Shown: positions 18,921-29,143, counted from the stretch's first letter. The stretch is 64,000 nucleotides of DNA from Nitratiruptor tergarcus DSM 16512 (GCF_027946175.1 NZ_AP026671.1:930001-994000), one strand, 5' to 3'. Numbers and translations: made by a program. Notes: generated by a model not told the origin, from the sequence alone.

Positions 18921-20300
18921 TTAGTCAAGTAGTTTTCTCGCAATTGCTTTTGCAGCCTCTCTTCCATCATACGACGCAGTCACTACAAGATGTGCACCTC
19001 TATAGCAGTCTCCACCTGCATAGACACCAGGTTTTGTTGTTTCATAATTTTTATTGATTTTGATTGCTCCCCAATCATTTGTCTCAATACCATGTTTTGC
19101 TAAAAACTCTAGTGGGGTATTTTCAAAACCAAGAGCAAATATCACCACATCTGCATCGATAGTAAACTCGCTATTTTTAATTACCTCTAATTTACGCTTA
19201 CCATCTTTTGTTGTAGTAGAGATAGTTTTTACAAACTCAACGCCAATTACCTTATTCTCTTCATCTGTAAGAATTTTTGTTGGAGCAACATTATAGATAA
19301 ACTCTGCGCCCTCTTCTTGGGCATTTTTCACTTCTTTACGGCTTCCTGGCATGCTCGCAGCATCACGTCTGTATGCACAGATTGCTTTAGCAGCTCCCTC
19401 TCTAATACTTGTACGCACACAGTCCATTGCAGTATCACCACCACCTATGACAACAACTCTTTTATCTTTAACCTCTTTATCTTTATCATAACTATCACCA
19501 AATATTTTTCTTTGAATATTTGTGAGAAAATCCATCGCCATCATAGCGCCTATAGCATTTTCTCCCTCTATACCAGCACGTCTTGGTTTCGTTGCACCTA
19601 TTCCAATAAAGATTGCATCATAGTTTTCCAAAAGCTCTTCAAACTCTAAACTTTTTCCAACTTCCACATTGAGATTGAGTTTCATGCCAGCTTCTATAAG
19701 CCAATCAATACGGCGCTGGATTACCTTTTTATCGAGTTTAAAGTTTGGAATACCATATGTCAAAAGTCCTCCAGCTCTATCAGCTCTTTCAAAAACATGC
19801 GGCTCAATCCCAGCTCTTAAAAGATAGGTAGCACAGCTAAGTCCAGCAGGGCCACTTCCTATAATCGCTACCTTTTTATCTGTCTTTTTGCTACAAAAAT
19901 CGGGGCGCATCCCTTTTTTAAATCCCTCTTCACTGATAAAAGTCTCAATTGCACCAATTGTAATTGCACCATACCCCTCATTGAGGGTACACGCACCCTC
20001 ACAAAGTCTATCTTGCGGGCATACTCTTCCCATAATTTCTGGAAAAGGTGATGATTCATTGCTAATTTTAAATGCTAGCTCGAGATCTTTTTCTGCCACG
20101 GTTTTAAGCCAATGAGGAATAAAGTTGTGCAGTGGACAAGCATTATGGCAATATGGATCCCCGCACTGCACACAGCGATCTGCTTGTGTTGCTGCCTCAT
20201 TGGGATTGTATATCTCATAAATCTCTCTAAAATCTTTTATACGCTCATTAACAGCTCTCTTTTTTGGCTCGATTCTCTCATTGAAAATAAAATTTTGCAT
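18921..20300 (-). CDS. gltD: Glutamate synthase small subunit
   Basis: Electron-entry subunit of NADPH-type glutamate synthase. The 459-residue protein has the N-terminal Fe-S region (RCVQCGDPYCHNACPLHN; GRVCPQDRLCEGACTL), an FAD-binding loop VAIIGSGPAGLSCATYL near 147, and an NADPH loop VVVIGGGDTAMDCVRTS near 285. It starts one base after the gltB stop and works with it to make two glutamates from glutamine and 2-oxoglutarate. Confidence 0.96.
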   Translation of the reverse strand: MQNFIFNERIEPKKRAVNERIKDFREIYEIYNPNEAATQADRCVQCGDPYCHNACPLHNFIPHWLKTVAEKDLELAFKISNESSPFPEIMGRVCPQDRLCEGACTLNEGYGAITIGAIETFISEEGFKKGMRPDFCSKKTDKKVAIIGSGPAGLSCATYLLRAGIEPHVFERADRAGGLLTYGIPNFKLDKKVIQRRIDWLIEAGMKLNLNVEVGKSLEFEELLENYDAIFIGIGATKPRRAGIEGENAIGAMMAMDFLTNIQRKIFGDSYDKDKEVKDKRVVVIGGGDTAMDCVRTSIREGAAKAICAYRRDAASMPGSRKEVKNAQEEGAEFIYNVAPTKILTDEENKVIGVEFVKTISTTTKDGKRKLEVIKNSEFTIDADVVIFALGFENTPLEFLAKHGIETNDWGAIKINKNYETTKPGVYAGGDCYRGAHLVVTASYDGREAAKAIARKLLD

Positions 20301-20301
20301 A

Positions 20302-23300
20302 TTATTCCCCTTCCTCTAGGTTCAAAGGAACTTTTCTTAATTCCTTCGGTCGTACCATCCAAAAGTCTCTAATCTCCATTCTAAAATTATCCAAAATCTC
20401 TTTTGCTTTTTGGCTGCCTGTCTCATCATAGTATGATTGCAAGAGTTTTTTAAGATAGTGACGCGCTTCGTCAAACTCATCTATGTCTATACGTCTTGCT
20501 TCAATCAACTCTTGGTTGATTTTTTCAATAAATGTATGATCTTCATCGTAAACAAATGCTAGTCCCCCTGTCATACCTGCACCAAAGTTTATTCCGGTCT
20601 TTCCAAGTATTACTACAATACCACCTGTCATATATTCACAGGCATGATCCCCAGTACCTTCTACTACTGCAAGAGCACCGGAGTTACGTACTGCAAATCT
20701 CTCACCCACTTCACCAGCTACAAAGAGCGTTCCACCTGTTGCACCATAGAGGCAGGTATTTCCAGCAAGACTAAATCGTTGCTGCGGATATTTAGAGGTA
20801 ATTATGATTTTACCCCCATGCATTCCTTTGCCCACATAGTCGTTCGCAGCTCCTGTCACATTGATAGTAACACCATTAATGAGAAATGCACCGAGGCTCT
20901 GTCCTGCAACCCCTTCAAGATTGATGCGAATAGCATCCTCTTTGAGGCCAGCATCCCCATAATATTTTGCAATCTCTCCGCTAATACGTGCACCAAAACT
21001 TCTATTCACATTGCAGATCTTTTTATTAATAATAATGCTTTGCTTTGGATTTTCAATAGCTGGATAGACCTCTTTGAGGATCTCTTTTTCAAACTCGTTA
21101 CTATCAAAAGGCTCATTTGATGGCACTTGGCACGTATCAACGCCATCAAGGCGCATCAACACAGAGCTAAAATCAAACTTCTTAGCAAACTCATTGTCAA
21201 CCACTTTCAAAAGATCTGTTCGCCCAATCACATCTTCAAGTTTTGTATAGCCAAGCTCAGCCAAAATTTTGCGCACATCTTCAGCAATGAGTGTAAAATA
21301 GTTAATAAGTCTATCAACAGTGCCTACATAGTGCTCACGCAAAAACTCATTTTGCGTTGCAATTCCCACGGTACATCTATTGAGATGGCACACACGCAAA
21401 ATTTTACATCCAATAATTGTAAGCACTCCTGTACCAAATGCGTAGCTCTCTGCTCCCATAATTGCTGCTTTTACAATATCAAGTCCAGTTTTGAGCCCAC
21501 CATCAGTTTGGAGCTCTACAAATTCTCGCAAATGGTTAGCTTTAAGAGCATTGTGCGCTTCTGTGAGTCCTAGCTCCCATGGGTTTCCTGCAAATTTTAT
21601 AGATGTGAGAGGCGCAGCACCTGTACCTCCATCTCCACCACTAATAATTATCTTATCAGCATACGCTTTTGCAACACCTGTTGCAATCGTTCCCACTCCA
21701 GCAGTTGAAACAAGTTTTACTGCTACTTTTGCATCAGGATTGACCTGCTTGAGATCAAAAATAAGCTGTGCAAGATCTTCGATAGAGTAGATATCATGGT
21801 GTGGCGGAGGAGAAATAAGTGTGACTCCCGGCATAGTATGGCGAAGTTTAGCAATGAGAGCTGTTACTTTATGTCCTGGAAGCTGTCCACCCTCACCAGG
21901 TTTTGCACCTTGTGCTATTTTTATCTGAATCTCTTCAGCACTGCGCAAATAGGCTGGAGTAACACCAAAACGGCCACTAGCTACCTGTTTAATTTTTGAA
22001 TTTTTGATTGTTCCAAAACGGCTCTCATCTTCGCCGCCCTCGCCAGAGTTACTCTTTGCGCCGATTCTATTCATTGCTTCAGCTATACACTCATGTGCTT
22101 CAGGACTGATAGAACCAAGACTCATTGCAGCAGAATCGAAGCGTTTAAAAATATTTTCAACTGGCTCTACTTCATCAAGGGAAACAGGTTTTCTATCACT
22201 TTGAAATTCAAAAAAGTCGCGAATGAATTTAAATTCTCTCCCCTCTATCATATTTTTTAGCTCTTTATAATCATCCCAATTACCTGTGATAGAGACTTCA
22301 TGTATCTTATTGACTACATTTGGATTAAAATCGTGATACTCACTCCCATCAATATACTTATAGTATCCTCCTAAATCGAGTGGAAAGATATGTTTTTCAA
22401 GATCTATCTCATATGCGTTTTTATGGTACTCATCCAATCTCTTCTCAATATCTTCATAATCAAGACCATGCACAAGGCAATGGCTTCCAGCAAAGCACTC
22501 TTGCACCATCTCTTCGCTCAGTCCTAAAACATCAAAGAGGGCAGAGTTTCTGTATGAAGCAATAGTAGAGATCCCCATTTTAGACATAATTTTCAAAAAT
22601 CCACCATTGAGAGCATTGATAACATTTTTAAATCTGTTTCTCAACTCAAAAGGACTTAAATCCTGTTTCTTGAGTCTTTCATAGACTGTTGCAAAGAGAA
22701 GATACGGATAAACCGCACTTGCACCATATGCAATCATTACAGCAGCTGAATGAGAATCATGCACTTCACCTGTAATTGCCACAATTGAAACAAGATGGCG
22801 TACACCTGCATCAAGGAGCTTTTTATTTAAGCGTCCTATAAGCATCGCCATGGGTATTGTCTTCTTATGAGGGCTAAGCTCTCTATCATCGAGCATAATA
22901 ATACGCACGCCCTCTTCTTTTACGCTTCTAATAACCTCATCTGTTAAACTCTCTAATGACGCTTTGAGGTCTTTTTCAAAAGCAGTAGAGAAAAATCTAT
23001 TTTTAAAACACTCTTTGTAGCGTGGATGTTTTGGATCCCCATACGAGAGCAACACATCCATTTTCTCTTTAATAAGAATTGGAGAGACAGCTTTGAGTCT
23101 TATGGCATGATCGGGATCTTCATCTAAAATATTGTGAATCTCTCCAAAACCTGTATTGAGGCTCATTACTATCTTTTCACGAATAGGATCTATTGGCGGA
23201 TTAGTTACTTGAGCAAATTTTTGCTTAAAAAAATCGGTAAAATTACGCTGTTTTGAGCTAAAAGCTGCCATAGGCGTATCATCACCCATGCTTCCTACAG

Positions 23301-24726
23301 CCTCTTTACCCTCTTTTATCATTGGTTCAATCACTTGCTCTATCAATTCATGCGTAATATGGTAGTAGCGCTGTTTATGGATAATATCATCAATTTTATA
23401 CTCATCAATATTGCTAAATGGTGTTTCGATATGCTCTTGCAAATAGACCATATTTTCATTGAGCCATTCGCTGTATGGATTAGAGTTTTTGAGATAATCA
23501 TTAATATCTTCATTTTTGAGAATAACTCCATATTTAAGGTCGAGCGCAATCATCTCTCCACTTTGCAGTCTTCCACGCTCTATAATATTCTCTTCAGGTA
23601 CTCCCAAAATTCCATATTCGCTTGCAATTATGAGGCGTTTGTCTTTTGTGATGATATATTTTGCTGGACGCAATCCATTTCGATCGAGCACACATCCAAT
23701 GTAGCGCCCATCTGTAAGACTCACAGCTGCAGGACCATCCCACGCTTCAAAACATGTACTTGTATACTCATAAAATGCTCGTAGCTCTGCATCCATGTGA
23801 GGAGCATTTTGCCATGGAGCAGGAATGAGGGCTCTGGCAGCTTTGAAAAACTCTACACCATTAACGATTAAAAACTCAAAAAAATTATCTAGACTCTTAC
23901 TATCGCTCGCTTCAGGTTCTAGTGGTGGAAGAATCTTTTGCAACTCTTCATCGCTAAATATTTCACTCTTTAGCGATTCACACTTTGCATATACATTATA
24001 TCTATTGGCAGTAACAGAGTTAATCTCACCGTTATGGGCAATCATACGAAAAGGCTGTGCAAGCTTCCATTTTGGTAGTGTGTTGGTTGAAAATCTTTGG
24101 TGAAAAAGTGCAAAACTTGCTTCAAAATCCTCATCTTGCAAATCTGGATAGAAAGTCTTAATATATGTAGGCATAACGAGGCCTTTGTAGGCAATTGTCG
24201 TACGTGAAAAACTTGGAATGTAAAAATCTTCATCTTCAACTAGCGCCTTTTCTATCTCTCTTCGTGTAAGATACAAAAGCGCATCAAATCTTTTTGTAGC
24301 AATCAGTGAGTTTGGTGCTACAAAAATCTGTACAATATTAGGGAGTGTCTGTTTGGCTAGTTCCCCAAGTGCATCGGTATTAATTGGTACATTGCGGATA
24401 TATAAGATACGTAAATCATTTTTAAGACAAAACTCTTTAAAAACTTCTAAATTCTCTTCATTTTTATAAAACACCATAGCAACAGCATAGGTTTGCGGAA
24501 GGACAAAATCCTCTTTTTCAGCTATTTTTCTAAAAAATTTGTGTGGCATAGAAAAGAGAAGACCACTTCCGTCTCCACTCTTGCCATCTGCTGCAATTGC
24601 ACCACGGTGCATCATGCGCTCAAGAGATTTGATTGCATCGTTAACATTTTGATGAGACGGTCTATTATCGATGCTTGCTAGTAACCCAAATCCACAATTA
24701 TCTTTGTAACTTGTTAGAAGATCCAT
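20302..24726 (-). CDS. gltB: Glutamate synthase large subunit
   Basis: The 1474-residue GOGAT alpha subunit. A ten-residue propeptide precedes the Ntn amidotransferase Cys (C11, NCGFGLLASID). The central and FMN-binding domains follow, with GGEDESRFG and the 3Fe-4S cysteines in GCKILRVCHLNRCTVGIATQ. The C-terminal beta-helix (GGKIIITSKYP; GATGGTLFVAGEVGERFAVRNSG) is complete. It heads the operon gltB-gltD-IMPase-accD-thiE-rlmH-orf-dus; the small gaps and overlaps favour one long transcript. GlnD at 57.3 kb would modify PII in the same nitrogen circuit. Confidence 0.97.
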   Translation of the reverse strand: MDLLTSYKDNCGFGLLASIDNRPSHQNVNDAIKSLERMMHRGAIAADGKSGDGSGLLFSMPHKFFRKIAEKEDFVLPQTYAVAMVFYKNEENLEVFKEFCLKNDLRILYIRNVPINTDALGELAKQTLPNIVQIFVAPNSLIATKRFDALLYLTRREIEKALVEDEDFYIPSFSRTTIAYKGLVMPTYIKTFYPDLQDEDFEASFALFHQRFSTNTLPKWKLAQPFRMIAHNGEINSVTANRYNVYAKCESLKSEIFSDEELQKILPPLEPEASDSKSLDNFFEFLIVNGVEFFKAARALIPAPWQNAPHMDAELRAFYEYTSTCFEAWDGPAAVSLTDGRYIGCVLDRNGLRPAKYIITKDKRLIIASEYGILGVPEENIIERGRLQSGEMIALDLKYGVILKNEDINDYLKNSNPYSEWLNENMVYLQEHIETPFSNIDEYKIDDIIHKQRYYHITHELIEQVIEPMIKEGKEAVGSMGDDTPMAAFSSKQRNFTDFFKQKFAQVTNPPIDPIREKIVMSLNTGFGEIHNILDEDPDHAIRLKAVSPILIKEKMDVLLSYGDPKHPRYKECFKNRFFSTAFEKDLKASLESLTDEVIRSVKEEGVRIIMLDDRELSPHKKTIPMAMLIGRLNKKLLDAGVRHLVSIVAITGEVHDSHSAAVMIAYGASAVYPYLLFATVYERLKKQDLSPFELRNRFKNVINALNGGFLKIMSKMGISTIASYRNSALFDVLGLSEEMVQECFAGSHCLVHGLDYEDIEKRLDEYHKNAYEIDLEKHIFPLDLGGYYKYIDGSEYHDFNPNVVNKIHEVSITGNWDDYKELKNMIEGREFKFIRDFFEFQSDRKPVSLDEVEPVENIFKRFDSAAMSLGSISPEAHECIAEAMNRIGAKSNSGEGGEDESRFGTIKNSKIKQVASGRFGVTPAYLRSAEEIQIKIAQGAKPGEGGQLPGHKVTALIAKLRHTMPGVTLISPPPHHDIYSIEDLAQLIFDLKQVNPDAKVAVKLVSTAGVGTIATGVAKAYADKIIISGGDGGTGAAPLTSIKFAGNPWELGLTEAHNALKANHLREFVELQTDGGLKTGLDIVKAAIMGAESYAFGTGVLTIIGCKILRVCHLNRCTVGIATQNEFLREHYVGTVDRLINYFTLIAEDVRKILAELGYTKLEDVIGRTDLLKVVDNEFAKKFDFSSVLMRLDGVDTCQVPSNEPFDSNEFEKEILKEVYPAIENPKQSIIINKKICNVNRSFGARISGEIAKYYGDAGLKEDAIRINLEGVAGQSLGAFLINGVTINVTGAANDYVGKGMHGGKIIITSKYPQQRFSLAGNTCLYGATGGTLFVAGEVGERFAVRNSGALAVVEGTGDHACEYMTGGIVVILGKTGINFGAGMTGGLAFVYDEDHTFIEKINQELIEARRIDIDEFDEARHYLKKLLQSYYDETGSQKAKEILDNFRMEIRDFWMVRPKELRKVPLNLEEGE

Positions 24727-24793
24727 ATCAACCCTTTCGGTTTAGAAGTAATTTCAACAAACTTTAAACCTATTTTTTGTATATAAGTGAATT

Positions 24794-24799
24794 ATTATA
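24794..24799 (-). promoter_or_regulatory. -10 box for gltB
   Basis: TATAAT on the minus strand, 68 bases upstream of the gltB ATG. The 24727-24980 gap otherwise shows only AT-rich sequence, a weak GGTTTA/TAAACC inverted repeat (near 24739 and 24764), and no credible gene. Confidence 0.5.
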
Positions 24800-24980
24800 C
24801 TTTTTGATTCGTTAGAAGCTACTTAAAAGAGGGAAATATAGACAAACTTCAATAATATTGATACGAAGAGAAATAAAACTGCAAGCTACAAATGTGAAGT
24901 TTCATAGTAGTGCAAACAACTATTTTTCTACATAAAAGGAAAATGTTTGAAAATATAAATATTTAGAAGAAGGAAGAAGC

Positions 24981-25008
24981 AGTAATCCAAACTTTCGTTT
25001 GGATTACT
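24981..25008 (-). terminator. Terminator of the efp operon
   Basis: A perfect 12-bp stem (AGTAATCCAAAC / GTTTGGATTACT) with a 4-base loop overlaps the efp stop codon. On the minus strand it is followed by a pyrimidine-rich stretch (GCTTCTTCCTTCTTC). Confidence 0.75.
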
Positions 25009-25570
25009 TTACTTTTTCTAGATATTTACCTTCGATCGTATCAACTTTGATTACATCACCGGTGAGAATATGGAAAGGTACTTGGACAACAGCGCCTGTC
25101 TCAAGCGTTGCAGGTTTGCGGCCACCTGTAGCAGTATCACCTTTAAAGGCTGGAGCTGTTTCAGTCACTTCAAGTTCAACTACTTGTGGAATTTCTACTG
25201 AAATCGCTTTACCATTATGAAAGAGAATCTTCACATTCATTCCATCTTTCATATATTTGATATTGTCATCTCCTACTTGATCATGTGTCAAAGCTATCTG
25301 CTCATATGTAGAAGTATCCATAAAATGCATATTTTCGCCATCATCATAGAGATATTGCATCTCTTTTTCTTCTAAATCTGGCTTTTCTGCCTTATCTCCT
25401 GCATGAAAAGTCTTTTCCAAAACTCTTCCATCTATTAACGACTTAATTTTAGTACGCACATACGCTGCACCTTTACCAGGCTTCACATGCTGATACTCTA
25501 CAATTCTGTAAGGTACTCCACCAAGCTCTATGCGTAGTCCTTTTTTTAGATCGTTCATACTATATGCCAT
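25004..25570 (-). CDS. efp: Elongation factor P
   Basis: Relieves ribosome stalling at polyproline. The 188-residue protein has the three beta-barrel domains of the family, the loop [12 protein letters not shown] with the modifiable Lys at about 34, and the C-terminal domain ending [21 protein letters not shown] precedes the ATG. It is the last gene of the tolC-RND-DUF2905-efp run. Confidence 0.97.
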   Translation of the reverse strand: MAYSMNDLKKGLRIELGGVPYRIVEYQHVKPGKGAAYVRTKIKSLIDGRVLEKTFHAGDKAEKPDLEEKEMQYLYDDGENMHFMDTSTYEQIALTHDQVGDDNIKYMKDGMNVKILFHNGKAISVEIPQVVELEVTETAPAFKGDTATGGRKPATLETGAVVQVPFHILTGDVIKVDTIEGKYLEKVK

Positions 25571-25596
25571 GTTTACTCCTCAAATTTTTTGCAATT

Positions 25597-25797
25597 TTAT
25601 CGAAAAAATCTTGAAAAGAGATATAAAAGCAGTGATAGAACAATGCTCAGTACTATCGAGGTAGTAATAGGAAAATAGAAAGTAAAATTATCTTTCTTGA
25701 TATAGATATCACCGGGCAAGCGCCCGATAAATTGTATAAAGAGACCAACAACGATAAGGGTTATTCCTATAAATATTAAGACCTTTCCAAAATCCAC
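25597..25797 (-). CDS. DUF2905 small membrane protein
   Basis: 66 residues with two membrane helices (about 4-24 and 43-63) separated by the conserved segment IGRLPGDIYIKKDNFTFYFPI, which marks the DUF2905 family. The function of this family is unknown. The ATG overlaps the stop of the upstream RND half by one base (TAATG), so translation is probably coupled. Confidence 0.88.
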   Translation of the reverse strand: MDFGKVLIFIGITLIVVGLFIQFIGRLPGDIYIKKDNFTFYFPITTSIVLSIVLSLLLYLFSRFFR

Positions 25798-27500
25798 TAT
25801 TTAAATTCCTCTTCACTTCTTGTCTGCTCATCAGTGAAATCCATCGCTTTTGCATTATCCATGAGCACCGGAATAAAAAGAAGTGAAACTACAACAGCAG
25901 CAACTGTACCACCAATGAGTGCAACACCAAGTCCCCCAAAAATAGGATCGCTAGCTAAAAGTGCCGAACCTAAAATAATAGCAATAGCAGTAAGCATAAT
26001 TGGGCGTGCCCTCGTTGCAGTTGCAATCGCAATTGCTCTTCTTTTAGGAATATGTTTTTCTATCATCAATGCTTTTGCAAAATCGATAAGTAATATGGAG
26101 TTACGTGAACTAATTCCCATAAGAGCGATAAATCCAATAAGAGAAGTTGCAGTGAGGAAAAAGGTATCTCGTGTTACAAGATCTGCAACCCAGTGTCCAA
26201 CAATCACTCCAATAATGGAGAGGAAACTTCCAGCCATAACAATATTGGAGAGAGTATAGCTCTTATAATAAACAACTATAAGCAGATAAATGAGAATGAG
26301 AGCAGCGATAAAAGCGAGTCCCAAATCTCTAAAAGTATCGAGGGTAACTTTCATCTCTCCATCCCACTTGAGATCTATTACCTCACCTGTTTTTTTATCG
26401 ATGAAGCGAAGGTTAAAGAGATAATCAGTCTTTTGGATCTCATAATCTTTCGCAAACTCTTTCATTATTGTCTCTCTCGCTTCCAAAAGAGGATAGACTT
26501 GCGAGACAAGATCTGTTTCAGCAATTACATTTGTATAGCGTCTGAGGTTTTTATGCATAATAGTAGGCTCATTTGTCGCTTCAACAATATCAACTACTTC
26601 AGTAAGTGGTACCATCATTCCTTTTTGATTCATCAACTCAAAAGAAGCAAGTTTTTTCTTGACAGCCTCTAAAGATTTATCATCAAATCTTCTTGTACTA
26701 TCGCTCAAACGCAAAAAGAGCTCTATTTGAGAAGGGTAGTTTTCGCTATTTTTTACGCCAACGCCCATCCCTTCAAATGCAAGATAGAGTATCTTTTGTA
26801 CCTGCTCTACTGCAAGACCACTCTTTTGAATCTTGTCGATATTTGGTTTGAGATGAAACTTTTTGTAAAGCTCATCTTCCATTATATCTACATCAACAAG
26901 CCCTGGAGTGTTTTTGAAAATATTTGCAACTTTTTGAGCAAAATCTCTTCTCGTTTTCTCATTTGGTGTATAAATCTCTGCAACAATAGATGCTAAAGTT
27001 GGGGGGCCAGCTGGCTGCTCAATAAGTTTAATAGAGGTTTGTTTTACAAGCGACTCACACTTTTTTTGAATAATTGGTCGCAAACGGTGTACCATATTGT
27101 AGCTACGTTCTTCACGCTCATGTTTATCAGTAAGATTAACTACAATTTCAGCAACGTTTTCACTATTTTTAAACGCACTCCCCTTTACGAGCCCAGCATA
27201 ATCAAGAGGTGCACCCATACCAATGAAACTCTCTATATCTGTTACCTCTTTTTCATCTTTTAAAATATCTATAACACATTCTGTTACCTCTTTTGTCTGC
27301 TCTTTTGAAGATCCTGTAGGAAGATCAATATAGACACTAAAGGTATTTGCACTTTTTCCTGGCAACATTTTTACCCACACGATTTTTGTAGGAATCATAG
27401 CAATTGAGCCAGCTAGAGCAACTAAAACAAGGAGGATGACGAAGAATTTCTTCCATTTATGCTCTAATATATTGTAAATGAACTTTTCAAACTTTTTCAC
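25797..27500 (-). CDS. RND efflux pump, C-terminal half (TM7-TM12)
   Basis: This 567-residue protein corresponds to the second half of an AcrB-type RND transporter. It has a first membrane helix at about 17-36 (FFVILLVLVALAGSIAMIP), a periplasmic pore/docking region, and five more helices. The proton-relay region reads GISSRNSILLIDFAKALM, keeping the Asn and Lys seen in TM10 of AcrB. Its ATG overlaps the stop of the N-terminal half by 4 bases (ATGA). Both halves are needed to build a pseudo-twofold pump, so they probably assemble as a heteromer. The substrate is unknown. Confidence 0.85.
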   Translation of the reverse strand: MKKFEKFIYNILEHKWKKFFVILLVLVALAGSIAMIPTKIVWVKMLPGKSANTFSVYIDLPTGSSKEQTKEVTECVIDILKDEKEVTDIESFIGMGAPLDYAGLVKGSAFKNSENVAEIVVNLTDKHEREERSYNMVHRLRPIIQKKCESLVKQTSIKLIEQPAGPPTLASIVAEIYTPNEKTRRDFAQKVANIFKNTPGLVDVDIMEDELYKKFHLKPNIDKIQKSGLAVEQVQKILYLAFEGMGVGVKNSENYPSQIELFLRLSDSTRRFDDKSLEAVKKKLASFELMNQKGMMVPLTEVVDIVEATNEPTIMHKNLRRYTNVIAETDLVSQVYPLLEARETIMKEFAKDYEIQKTDYLFNLRFIDKKTGEVIDLKWDGEMKVTLDTFRDLGLAFIAALILIYLLIVVYYKSYTLSNIVMAGSFLSIIGVIVGHWVADLVTRDTFFLTATSLIGFIALMGISSRNSILLIDFAKALMIEKHIPKRRAIAIATATRARPIMLTAIAIILGSALLASDPIFGGLGVALIGGTVAAVVVSLLFIPVLMDNAKAMDFTDEQTRSEEEFK

Positions 27501-29134
27501 TGCTTGCCTCCATCTATATCACACTCTTTTGGAAGTTTCTCCTCTTTTTGAAAATGGTGATGGTGATGATGCATGTGTGGTTTTTTGAGCATCTTTTTGG
27601 AAAGATATGGCGTAAAAATATAAGCAATGAGAAGTGAAGCCAAAAGTGCAACAGGAACATTAAGTGGAATTGGCTTCATAAATTCACCCATCATACCACC
27701 TACAAAAGCCATAGGAATCATAGTCATAATAATCGCAATAGTTGCCACATTTGTAGGTGCACCTATCTCATCTGTCGCTTCTACCAAAATGGTATCCATA
27801 TCCTTATCCACTGCATCATGCTCGTGTAAATGTCTATGAATATTTTCTATAACAATAATTGCAGCATCAACCAATAGTCCCAATGAGAGTAAAAATGCAA
27901 AGAGTGTAATTCTGTTAATTGTCTGCCCAGTGATATAGGCTATAAAAAGAGTGATTGCTAAAATAGCAGGTACAGTAAAGGTAACGATGAGTGCCTCTTT
28001 CCAACCAAGGAAAAACACTAACATCACAGCAATAATAGCAATGGTAATAAGAAGATGGTCAACAAGCTCATTTACCGCATCATTTGCACGTTTTCCATAA
28101 TCCCTTGTCAAGACATATCCAATGCCTTTATGCTCAAGATATGGCTTGAGATCTTTCATGAGTGCTAAAACATCATTAGCAACAAAAACTGCATTTGTTC
28201 CCTTAAGTTTACTCACTTCTAATGTATATTGAGGCTTTGTACCCAATTTTTTTGTCCAGATTCCAGCTTCTTTGAAGTTTTGAATATCTATACCATCTTC
28301 TACTTTTGCAATATCTTTTACATATATAGGCGATCCCATATAGTTAGCGACCATGATGTTTTTTACATCTTCTATGCTCTCTATTGCATTAGGTACTCCA
28401 AAAATGACAATTTTTTTATCTTTGGTCCTATTTTTTACCTCCGGTACCTCTTTCGCAACAGAGCTTACCGCTTGCATAATCTGCCCTAAAGAGAGATGAA
28501 AGCCTGTTAGTTTATTGAGATCAACTAAAATATTAAACTGCCTTTTATGCGCACCTTTGAGATTTGTTTTTGAGACATTTTTTATGCGGTTAATTTTATA
28601 CTGGATATCTTTTATGACTTTAAAAAATTCTGCATCACTCAAGGCTTTGTCACGTTTATAAAAAGCAAAAGTCAAAATAGGTATATCGATATCAATATCA
28701 AAAGGTTTGACAAGCGGTTGCATCGCATTTTTTGGAAGTAAATTCATATTTTGCATTACTTTGTCATAGAGCTTGAGATTAGATATCTCTCTATTTTGCC
28801 CGATGTAGTACTGTACATTCACAATTCCTACATTCTCTTTTGCTATTCCATAAATATATTCAACTCCACTGATCTCTCGAATCTTCTCTTCTAAAGGTTT
28901 TACAATAACATTTTCAATCTCTTTAGGTGTAGCGCCAGGCATAGGTACAATCACTGTACCACCACTAATTGCTATTTGTGGATCCTCTTCTCGAGGCATT
29001 ATCTCAAGCGATAGGTATCCTACTGCCAATACAAAAACAGCAAGGAGGGCAGTCAAGGGGTTATGTAAAAAGGTTTTTGCAAGTTTTCCTGCAATATCTT
29101 TTGGTTCATAGTGGCATTTTATCTCATTACTCAT
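27497..29134 (-). CDS. RND efflux pump, N-terminal half (TM1-TM6)
   Basis: This 545-residue protein matches the first half of an RND transporter. It has TM1 near 27-43 (LTALLAVFVLAVGYLSLEIMPRE), EEDPQIAISGGTVIVPMPGA, a periplasmic domain, then TM2-TM6. TM4 reads GLLVDAAIIVIENIHRH: the first relay Asp is kept, but the second position is Ala where AcrB has Asp. The protein ends 20-25 residues after TM6 in a His-rich tail (HMHHHHHHF) and a hydrophilic end. The next gene supplies TM7-TM12. It is the third gene of the operon, after the TolC-like and membrane-fusion genes. Confidence 0.85.
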   Translation of the reverse strand: MSNEIKCHYEPKDIAGKLAKTFLHNPLTALLAVFVLAVGYLSLEIMPREEDPQIAISGGTVIVPMPGATPKEIENVIVKPLEEKIREISGVEYIYGIAKENVGIVNVQYYIGQNREISNLKLYDKVMQNMNLLPKNAMQPLVKPFDIDIDIPILTFAFYKRDKALSDAEFFKVIKDIQYKINRIKNVSKTNLKGAHKRQFNILVDLNKLTGFHLSLGQIMQAVSSVAKEVPEVKNRTKDKKIVIFGVPNAIESIEDVKNIMVANYMGSPIYVKDIAKVEDGIDIQNFKEAGIWTKKLGTKPQYTLEVSKLKGTNAVFVANDVLALMKDLKPYLEHKGIGYVLTRDYGKRANDAVNELVDHLLITIAIIAVMLVFFLGWKEALIVTFTVPAILAITLFIAYITGQTINRITLFAFLLSLGLLVDAAIIVIENIHRHLHEHDAVDKDMDTILVEATDEIGAPTNVATIAIIMTMIPMAFVGGMMGEFMKPIPLNVPVALLASLLIAYIFTPYLSKKMLKKPHMHHHHHHFQKEEKLPKECDIDGGKQ

Positions 29135-29143
29135 AGCCTACCC

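Noticed and set aside
18920-18970. Upstream ATG giving a 17-residue extension of the inositol-phosphatase-like protein
   Set aside because: It overlaps gltD by 50 bases, has no Shine-Dalgarno and adds residues that do not fit the family; ATG 18919 is preferred.
24727-24980. Possible small gene or riboswitch upstream of gltB
   Set aside because: Only a 7-codon ATG frame near 24943 and a weak inverted repeat are visible; no aptamer-like structure recognised.
27497-27500. Interpretation of the RND split as a frameshifted pseudogene
   Set aside because: The overlap is a clean ATGA, both products are domain-complete and the break is at the natural half boundary; kept only as an alternative to test.
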